NCBI GenBank assembly: GCA_020853095.1
Contig: JADYZN010000056.1
Coordinates: 1-64,000 of the forward strand
DNA length: 64,000 nt
Origin: Phycisphaerales bacterium
GTDB lineage: Bacteria; Planctomycetota; Phycisphaerae; Tepidisphaerales; Tepidisphaeraceae
Reading direction: 5' to 3'
The notes below the pieces were generated by a model. That model saw only the letters and a program-made list of their open reading frames with translations. It was not told where the DNA came from and made no database searches. Shown piece after piece: positions 58,780 to 64,000 of the stretch. Numbering within the stretch: position 1 is the first letter of the stretch; the number at the start of each line of letters is the position of its first letter. A program made the position numbers and the translations under genes.

Positions 58780-61092
58780 ATGTCCTCCTGTTGCGAAAAA
58801 CCCGAAACCACGGTCGCCAAGGCAACGTTCACCATCGCCTTGGCGGGCAATCCCAATAGCGGCAAAACCACCCTTTTCAATGCACTGACCGGCCTGCGGC
58901 AAAAAGTCGCCAACTATCCCGGCGTGACGGTCGAAAAAAAGACCGGCCGATGCAAACTTCCCACCGGCCAATGGATCAACGTCATCGACCTGCCGGGGAC
59001 GTACAGCCTGATCAGCCGATCGCCCGATGAGCAGGTGGCGATGGAGGTGTTGCGCGGCCTGCGTCCCGACACCCCCGCGCCCGATGCGGTGGTGGTGGTG
59101 GTCGATGCCAGCAATTTGCAGCGAAACCTCTACCTGGTCAGCCAGTTGATCGAGCTGGGCCGGCCGATGGTGGTGGCGTTGAACATGATGGACCTGGCCG
59201 AACAGCGCGGCAAGCCGGTTTCGGCCGAGGCGTTGTCCCATGAGCTGGGCGTGCCGGTGGTGCCGGTGGTGGGGCATCAGCGCAAGGGGATCGAGCAACT
59301 GAAGCAAGCCTTGGCGCACGCGAAGGTGGCGCCGATGCCCGATTGGCCGCTGCCGGACGCGATGAAGGAGGAATTGATGCTGGTCGGGGGAGGGCTGGCG
59401 ATTTTGCACAGTGGCGGGGAAGGGCAGGAGCCATGCGAATTCAAAGCCGCCCTGGGATTGAACGATGCAGCGCATCCTCATCCGCTGCCGCCGGTTTCGC
59501 AGCGGGTGAATTTGCCGTGCGATGAGGCGGGGCGGTGTCTGGACCGGTATCAGGCCATCGCCGAACGCCTGTTGATCGGCGACCGTGCGGGCGACCTGCT
59601 CCCTTTGTCGCAACAGGAGCCGGTGTCGTCGCTGTTGAATTCCGCCGCCGGAAGGATGAGTCAGTTGGGCATCGAACCGATGCAGGCGGACATCGAGGCG
59701 CACTACCGCTGGATCGAGCAGATCAGCGGCAGGGCATTGGCCGGGTCGGATGGGCCGGCCGCCGCCGCGGATTCGGACTCCCAAAGGCCCCCCTCATGGT
59801 CCGAGCGGATCGACGCGATTTTCATTCACAAGTTCTGGGGTTTGCTGATCTTCGCGGCGATCATGGGGACGTTGTTTGTCAGCATCTTCTGGCTGGCGCA
59901 ACCGGTGATGGATGGCATCGATGGCGGCGTCAGTTGGCTGGGAGCCGAAGTGGCAGGCCGGCTTCCCGATGGGCCGGTGCGAGATCTGGTCAACGATGGG
60001 ATTTTCGCCGGCGTCGGCGCGGTGGTGGTCTTTGTGCCGCAGATCGCGCTGCTCTTTTTCTTTTTGTCGATCCTGGAAGACAGCGGGTATCTCGCCCGCG
60101 CCGCCTTTTTGATGGATCGCCTGCTGGCCAAGGTGGGCCTGCACGGCAAAAGTTTCATTCCGCTGCTCAGCAGCTTCGCCTGTGCGATTCCCGGCATCAT
60201 GGCGACGCGGACGATCGAAAACCGCAAGGATCGGCTGGCGACCATCTTCGTCGCCCCGTTTATGAGCTGCAGCGCCCGCCTGCCGGTCTATACGCTGCTG
60301 ATCGGGACTTTTTTCGCCGCCTACGGGCCATTCAAACAGGCCGGCATCATGCTGGCGCTGTACGCCCTGGGGATCGTCGCGGCGGCCGGGACGGCCTGGA
60401 TTTTCAAACGCTCCATGCTCAAAGGTCCCAAGCCCGCCTTCATTCTCGAACTGCCCAGTTACAAGATGCCCCAGGCCTCGCAGGTGGCCCGCAGCGTCTA
60501 CTCCAACACCAAGGCGTTTTTGACCAAGGCCGGCACGACGATCTTCTGCCTGAGCGTCATCTTGTGGGCGATGATGTATTACCCGCGCATGTCCTCATCG
60601 CAGATTGAACAGGTTCAACAGCAGGCGTCGATCCACAACCAGGAGGTTGAATCGGCCGTCGCCGGCGAACAGTTGCGTTACAGCGTGGCCGGCCGGTTCG
60701 GACATCTGATCGAACCGGCGATCCGCCCGCTGGGATATGACTGGAAGATGGGGGTGGGGCTGGTCGGCGCATTCGCCGCCCGCGAGGTTTTCGTCAGCAC
60801 GATGGGGATCGTATACAGCGTCGGGGATGTGGAGCAGGAGGCGACGCCGCTGGAAGATGCGATGCGGGCGGACCATTACGCCGATGGGCGGGCGGTCTGG
60901 ACGCCGGTGGTGGCACTGAGCCTGCTGGTCTGGTTCGTGCTGGCGATGCAGTGCATGAGCACGCTGGCCGTGGTGAGGCGTGAAACCGGCGGCTGGAAGT
61001 GGCCGATGCTGATGCTGGTCTACATGAACGCGCTGGCGTACGTGGTGAGCCTGGCGGTCTATCAGGTCGGGATGCGGTTTTTACACGGATGA
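58780..61092 (+). CDS. feoB: Ferrous iron transporter FeoB
   Basis: A 770-residue iron(II) transporter. The N-terminal G domain shows GNPNSGKTTLFN from residue 23, IDLPGTYSLI (G3) and ALNMMDLA (G4). Several membrane helices with Gate repeats follow (FIPLLSSFACAIPGIMATRT with a conserved Cys, then FMSCSARLPVYTLLIG). Extra cysteines at positions 4 and 5 (MSSCCEK) echo the Cys-rich FeoA. Length is normal. GTP binding drives Fe2+ uptake. Its stop overlaps the start of the next gene (ATGA). Confidence 0.96.
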   Translation: MSSCCEKPETTVAKATFTIALAGNPNSGKTTLFNALTGLRQKVANYPGVTVEKKTGRCKLPTGQWINVIDLPGTYSLISRSPDEQVAMEVLRGLRPDTPAPDAVVVVVDASNLQRNLYLVSQLIELGRPMVVALNMMDLAEQRGKPVSAEALSHELGVPVVPVVGHQRKGIEQLKQALAHAKVAPMPDWPLPDAMKEELMLVGGGLAILHSGGEGQEPCEFKAALGLNDAAHPHPLPPVSQRVNLPCDEAGRCLDRYQAIAERLLIGDRAGDLLPLSQQEPVSSLLNSAAGRMSQLGIEPMQADIEAHYRWIEQISGRALAGSDGPAAAADSDSQRPPSWSERIDAIFIHKFWGLLIFAAIMGTLFVSIFWLAQPVMDGIDGGVSWLGAEVAGRLPDGPVRDLVNDGIFAGVGAVVVFVPQIALLFFFLSILEDSGYLARAAFLMDRLLAKVGLHGKSFIPLLSSFACAIPGIMATRTIENRKDRLATIFVAPFMSCSARLPVYTLLIGTFFAAYGPFKQAGIMLALYALGIVAAAGTAWIFKRSMLKGPKPAFILELPSYKMPQASQVARSVYSNTKAFLTKAGTTIFCLSVILWAMMYYPRMSSSQIEQVQQQASIHNQEVESAVAGEQLRYSVAGRFGHLIEPAIRPLGYDWKMGVGLVGAFAAREVFVSTMGIVYSVGDVEQEATPLEDAMRADHYADGRAVWTPVVALSLLVWFVLAMQCMSTLAVVRRETGGWKWPMLMLVYMNALAYVVSLAVYQVGMRFLHG

Positions 61093-61328
61093 TGGCGATG
61101 TCGATCTGGATTCAACATCTTGTGGTCCTGTTGATGGCGGGGGTGGCGGTGTGGATCATCGCCCGCCAGGCGTTTGGCGCCCTGCGCGGCCGAAGCACCC
61201 AACTGGCCGGTTGCGGCGGTTGCAAGGGATGCTCGACCGTCCCCCCGGCCGCTGATTCCAATCGCCCACCCAAAGTCCGCATTGTCTTCCTCCCAAGCGA
61301 ATCAATCGGCATCCACAAAAGCCGGTGA
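61089..61328 (+). CDS. FeoB-associated Cys-rich membrane protein
   Basis: A 79-residue protein with one N-terminal membrane helix (HLVVLLMAGVAVWIIARQAF), then a cysteine motif CGGCKGC and a basic tail. Proteins of this form follow feoB in many bacteria and are thought to support FeoB, taking the place of FeoC, by binding iron through the cysteines. The first ATG overlaps the feoB stop (ATGATGG at 61089), implying translational coupling; an ATG at 61098 is also in frame. Confidence 0.85.
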   Translation: MMAMSIWIQHLVVLLMAGVAVWIIARQAFGALRGRSTQLAGCGGCKGCSTVPPAADSNRPPKVRIVFLPSESIGIHKSR

Positions 61329-61366
61329 ATTCAATTAAAAACCGCATCACCGTCCCAACCCGCAAG

Positions 61367-61434
61367 TAGGGTGGGCCTTGGCCCACCACGAGGGCGGAAT
61401 AATCCTCAAAATCGGTGGGCCAAGGCCCACCCAA
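61367..61434 (+). repeat. Dispersed palindromic repeat, second copy
   Basis: The same architecture as the copy at 6846. A TAGGGTGGGCC arm opens the element and GGCCCACCCAA closes it. GGTGGGCCTTGGCCCACC and its exact reverse complement lie 24 bp apart inside. It sits between the feo operon and the agmatine deiminase gene (convergent), where it may also terminate transcription. Confidence 0.75.
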
Positions 61435-61490
61435 CGGGTGATTGGGTGTCCCGTTTCGGAAGTCAGCTAAGACATCGCCGGCGGCGATTG

Positions 61491-62564
61491 CTACCATTTG
61501 GGTTGTTGCTGGGTCAGGCAGTGGATCGCGCCCAGTCCCCAGATCAATTCCACGCAGTCGATGCCGATCACTTTGTGTCGGGGCAGATGGTGCTGGAGAA
61601 TCTCCAGCGCCCGGCGGTCGTTTTGGCGATGTCGATAGGTTGGCACCAGCAGGGCGCCGTTGATGAAATAGAAGTTCACATAGGTCGCCGGCAGTCGCTG
61701 GTTGTCGTATTCGATCACGCCGGGCATGGGGATTTCGATGATCTCGAACGGCCGGCCCTCCTGGTCGCGCAGGCGGTCCAGTTGTCGCCGGACGTTGCGC
61801 AACACCTTGTAATTTTTGTCCTTCGGATCCTGCTCCATTCCCACCACGATCTGTCGGGGGGAGATGAATCGGGCCAGGTCGTCGATGTGCCCGTCGGTGT
61901 CATCCCCCTCGATCCCGCCGGTGAGCCAGCAGACGTTCTTCTGGCCGTAATAATCCTTCAGATATCGTTCGATCCGCCCTTGAGTCAGCTTCGGGTTGCG
62001 GTTTTTGTTCAGCAGGCAATCCGTGGTCGTCAGCACGGTTCCCGCGCCGTTGAACTCAACACTGCCCCCCTCCATGATGACCGGTGGATTAAACACCGGT
62101 AGCTTCAAAATCTCCGCCACGCGGGTTGGGACCGCATCATCCTCCCCATAGGGTGGGTATTTTCCACCCCAGGCGTTAAACCCCCAGTCCACGACAGCGG
62201 CCTGTGTCCCGCCCCGTGATTTTTTCAGGACAAACGCCGGCCCATGATCCCGGCACCAGCTTTCGTTGGTGGGGATGTGGTGAAAGGAGATGTTGCGTAC
62301 CGGGCAGCTGTGTTCCTTCAACTGTCGGCGGACGATGAATTCCCAGTTGTCGTTGGGCACGTTGATGTGCACCCGCTCGCGCAGCTGGATCTCCTTCATG
62401 ATCCGCGCCAGGTTTTCCGGGATCGTGTGATACTTGCCCGGAAACGAAATCCCCTCCGGCCGCGGCCAACTGAACCACGTCCCCTCGTGCGGGTGCCATT
62501 CCGGCGGAAAACAATACCCCATCTCCGCGGGCGTCCGATCGAACACCTTCACCTTTTTGGCCAT
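61491..62564 (-). CDS. aguA: Agmatine deiminase
   Basis: A 357-residue peptidyl-arginine-deiminase-like enzyme that turns agmatine into N-carbamoylputrescine and ammonia. Motifs are NESWCRDHGPAFV (Asp, His), EGGSVEFNGAGT, GIEGDDTDGHIDDLARF (catalytic Asp and His) and the C-terminal GLGAIHCLTQQ with the nucleophilic Cys. Length matches AguA. The ATG at 62564 is preferred (MAKKVKVFDRTP). It is a step in polyamine synthesis. ilvC lies 82 bp upstream on the same strand. Confidence 0.93.
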   Translation of the reverse strand: MAKKVKVFDRTPAEMGYCFPPEWHPHEGTWFSWPRPEGISFPGKYHTIPENLARIMKEIQLRERVHINVPNDNWEFIVRRQLKEHSCPVRNISFHHIPTNESWCRDHGPAFVLKKSRGGTQAAVVDWGFNAWGGKYPPYGEDDAVPTRVAEILKLPVFNPPVIMEGGSVEFNGAGTVLTTTDCLLNKNRNPKLTQGRIERYLKDYYGQKNVCWLTGGIEGDDTDGHIDDLARFISPRQIVVGMEQDPKDKNYKVLRNVRRQLDRLRDQEGRPFEIIEIPMPGVIEYDNQRLPATYVNFYFINGALLVPTYRHRQNDRRALEILQHHLPRHKVIGIDCVELIWGLGAIHCLTQQQPKW

Positions 62565-62646
62565 GATCGCTCCGGGCAATATCCATAAGCGTCAACGGCA
62601 CGGGAAAATCCCGTGCCGCTGGGGAGACTTCGTTAAGTTGATGCAA

Positions 62647-63663
62647 CTACTTCGGCGGCTCCTTGGCATTCAGCCACGGCATCATCTTCCGCAGCCTTCG
62701 GCCGGTCACTTCGACCGGATGGCTGTTGTCTTGCTCGTACAGCCGCTTGAAATTCTTCATCCCACCCTCGTATTCCGCCCGCCACTCTTTGGCGAACTGC
62801 CCGCTGGTGATCTCGGAGAGGATTTTTTTCATCTCCTGCTTGGTCTGCTGGTTGATCAGCCGCGGCCCGCGGGTCAGATCGCCATACTCGGCCGTGTTGG
62901 AGATGCTGTAACGCATGTAATCCAGCCCGCCCTGATAGATCAGGTCCACGATCAGCTTCACCTCGTGAACGCACTCGAAATAGGCCATTTCCGGCGGATA
63001 TCCCGCCTCGATCAGCGTCTCAAACCCCGCCTTGATCAGCGCTGACAACCCGCCGCACAACACCGCCTGCTCGCCGAACAGGTCGGTCTCGCATTCATCC
63101 TTGAAGGTGGTCTCGATGACCCCCGACCGCGCACCGCCGATGCCCCGTGCCCAGGCCAGCCCGATCTTGCGGGCGTTGCCCGTGGCATCCTGATACACCG
63201 CCAGCAGGCAGGGGACGCCGCCCCCTTTTTCAAATTCGCTGCGCACCAGGTGTCCCGGCCCCTTGGGGGCCACCAGCAGCACATCCACATCCTTGGGGGG
63301 CACGATGGTCTTGAAGTGGACGTTAAAGCCGTGGGTTGCGCCGATGGCCTGTCCGGCCTTGAGGTTGGGGGCGATGCTTTTGGCGTACACCTCCGGCTGC
63401 ACCTCATCGGGAAGCGTGACGATGATCAGGTCGGCGGCCTTGACGGCTTCCTCGACGCTGAGCGGGCTAAACCCTTTTTCGATGGCGAGCCGGCCGTTGG
63501 GGCTGTCCTTGCGGTTGGCGACGATCACCTTGACCCCGCTGTCGCGCAGGTTCAACCCGTGGGCGTGCCCCTGCGATCCAAACCCGATGATCGCCACCGT
63601 CTTTCCCTTTAGGGCATCCAGCGGGGCATCCTTCTCGTACACCATCTTCAACGGCTCTGCCAT
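62647..63663 (-). CDS. ilvC: Ketol-acid reductoisomerase, class I
   Basis: A 338-residue NADPH- and Mg-dependent enzyme of valine and isoleucine synthesis. The Rossmann motif is [18 protein letters not shown]; the substrate and metal region begins [18 protein letters not shown] and continues with [17 protein letters not shown], with the metal Asp and Glu. The second metal site includes [18 protein letters not shown]. This is the short (class I) form. No other ilv gene is next to it. The gene is divergent from fumC with 167 bp between starts. Confidence 0.96.
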   Translation of the reverse strand: MAEPLKMVYEKDAPLDALKGKTVAIIGFGSQGHAHGLNLRDSGVKVIVANRKDSPNGRLAIEKGFSPLSVEEAVKAADLIIVTLPDEVQPEVYAKSIAPNLKAGQAIGATHGFNVHFKTIVPPKDVDVLLVAPKGPGHLVRSEFEKGGGVPCLLAVYQDATGNARKIGLAWARGIGGARSGVIETTFKDECETDLFGEQAVLCGGLSALIKAGFETLIEAGYPPEMAYFECVHEVKLIVDLIYQGGLDYMRYSISNTAEYGDLTRGPRLINQQTKQEMKKILSEITSGQFAKEWRAEYEGGMKNFKRLYEQDNSHPVEVTGRRLRKMMPWLNAKEPPK

Positions 63664-63830
63664 GTTCGTTTTCCTTTCATTCTCGTTGGAAACCCCCGAT
63701 GCTATCCCACGACGGCAGGCCTGTCAAAACGCGACCGACCAATCTGAAGAAGATCTCCGCCGCAGCGCTGTTTCCGATCCTTGCTCCAACGATTCCCCTG
63801 GCCATAATGGATATTGGAAAGGCAAACACC

Positions 63831-64000
63831 ATGACCCAACAGCAATTCCGAAACGAAAAAGATTCCATGGGGGAGATGCAAGTCCCCGCCGAGGCGTATT
63901 ACGGCGCGCAGACCGGCCGGGCGGTGGAGAATTTTCCCATCTCCGACCTGCGGTTTGGCCGTCGATTCATCGCCGCCATGGGGTTGATCAAATGGGCCGC
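63831..64000 (+). CDS. fumC: Fumarate hydratase class II, N-terminus (partial, runs off the right edge)
   Basis: An ATG at 63831, with GGAAAGG 8 bp upstream, opens the frame MTQQQFRNEKDSMGEMQVPA. It continues with EAYYGAQTGRAVENFPISD, the standard opening of fumarase C and its aspartase relatives. FumC interconverts fumarate and malate in the TCA cycle without an iron-sulfur cluster. Only 56 residues are visible. The active-site motifs lie outside the window, so aspartate ammonia-lyase cannot be formally excluded. Confidence 0.85.
   Translation, partial: MTQQQFRNEKDSMGEMQVPAEAYYGAQTGRAVENFPISDLRFGRRFIAAMGLIKWA

Overview
The window is GC-rich chromosomal DNA, most likely from a planctomycete, and perhaps from the Phycisphaerae side of that phylum. 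This is inferred from the protein mix: a secreted protein with HEAT-like degeneration repeats, PqqD-M50-HlyD fusion proteins beside a short SecA, DUF4190 and GYF/TM2 membrane proteins, and an FHA-GAF-PP2C phosphatase. A flagellin points to a motile stage. No phage, plasmid or CRISPR locus was seen. The only mobile DNA is the end of an insertion sequence at the left edge, next to tRNA-Cys.

Layout. 0-4 kb: IS end, tRNA-Cys, CorA, an M20 dipeptidase, a FolM/PTR1-type reductase and a small zincin. 4-11.1 kb: four co-directional genes (HlyD adaptor, GAF-HlyD fusion, PqqD-like/M50/HlyD fusion, C-terminally short SecA) that look like one dedicated export machine. This is the most unusual locus here. 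11.2-18.1 kb: lysA with a TIM-barrel epimerase, purM, a cyclophilin, a 2-hydroxyacid dehydrogenase, a KDG-type sugar kinase and ispD. 18.1-21.5 kb: ribBA and ribH, separated by two tRNA-Arg genes that enclose a 70-residue H-box protein, then a diguanylate cyclase. 21.5-27.4 kb: gpmI, a 23-residue lysine-rich peptide gene with its own promoter and terminator, a GYF/TM2 protein, proB, flagellin and an FmdB-type zinc ribbon.

27.4-46.6 kb is mostly metabolism and regulation. It holds birA with pyc (ligase and its biotin enzyme), a pheT lacking the OB-fold tRNA-binding domain, a DUF4190 protein, tRNA-Thr, a ptsN-like EIIA and a YcgR-like PilZ protein. It also holds a secreted HEAT-like protein, an ABC ATPase plus binding protein without a permease, a glutathione peroxidase, a mannose-6-phosphate isomerase, the FHA-GAF-PP2C phosphatase and korAB. 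46.8-56 kb: a very large AsmA-like protein, a GT-C glycosyltransferase, a zinc-ribbon tail-anchored protein and two translationally coupled membrane GTPases. 56-64 kb: a cardiolipin synthase-like PLD protein divergent from a PmtA-like methyltransferase, a Fur-box-controlled feoA-feoB-Cys-rich iron uptake operon, agmatine deiminase, ilvC and the start of fumC.

Dispersed palindromic repeats occur at 6846, 11133, 46790 and 61367, always between genes. Several housekeeping proteins carry unusual changes at key sites (RibBA, IspD, PheT). All functional calls rest on reading motifs by eye; no database search was run.
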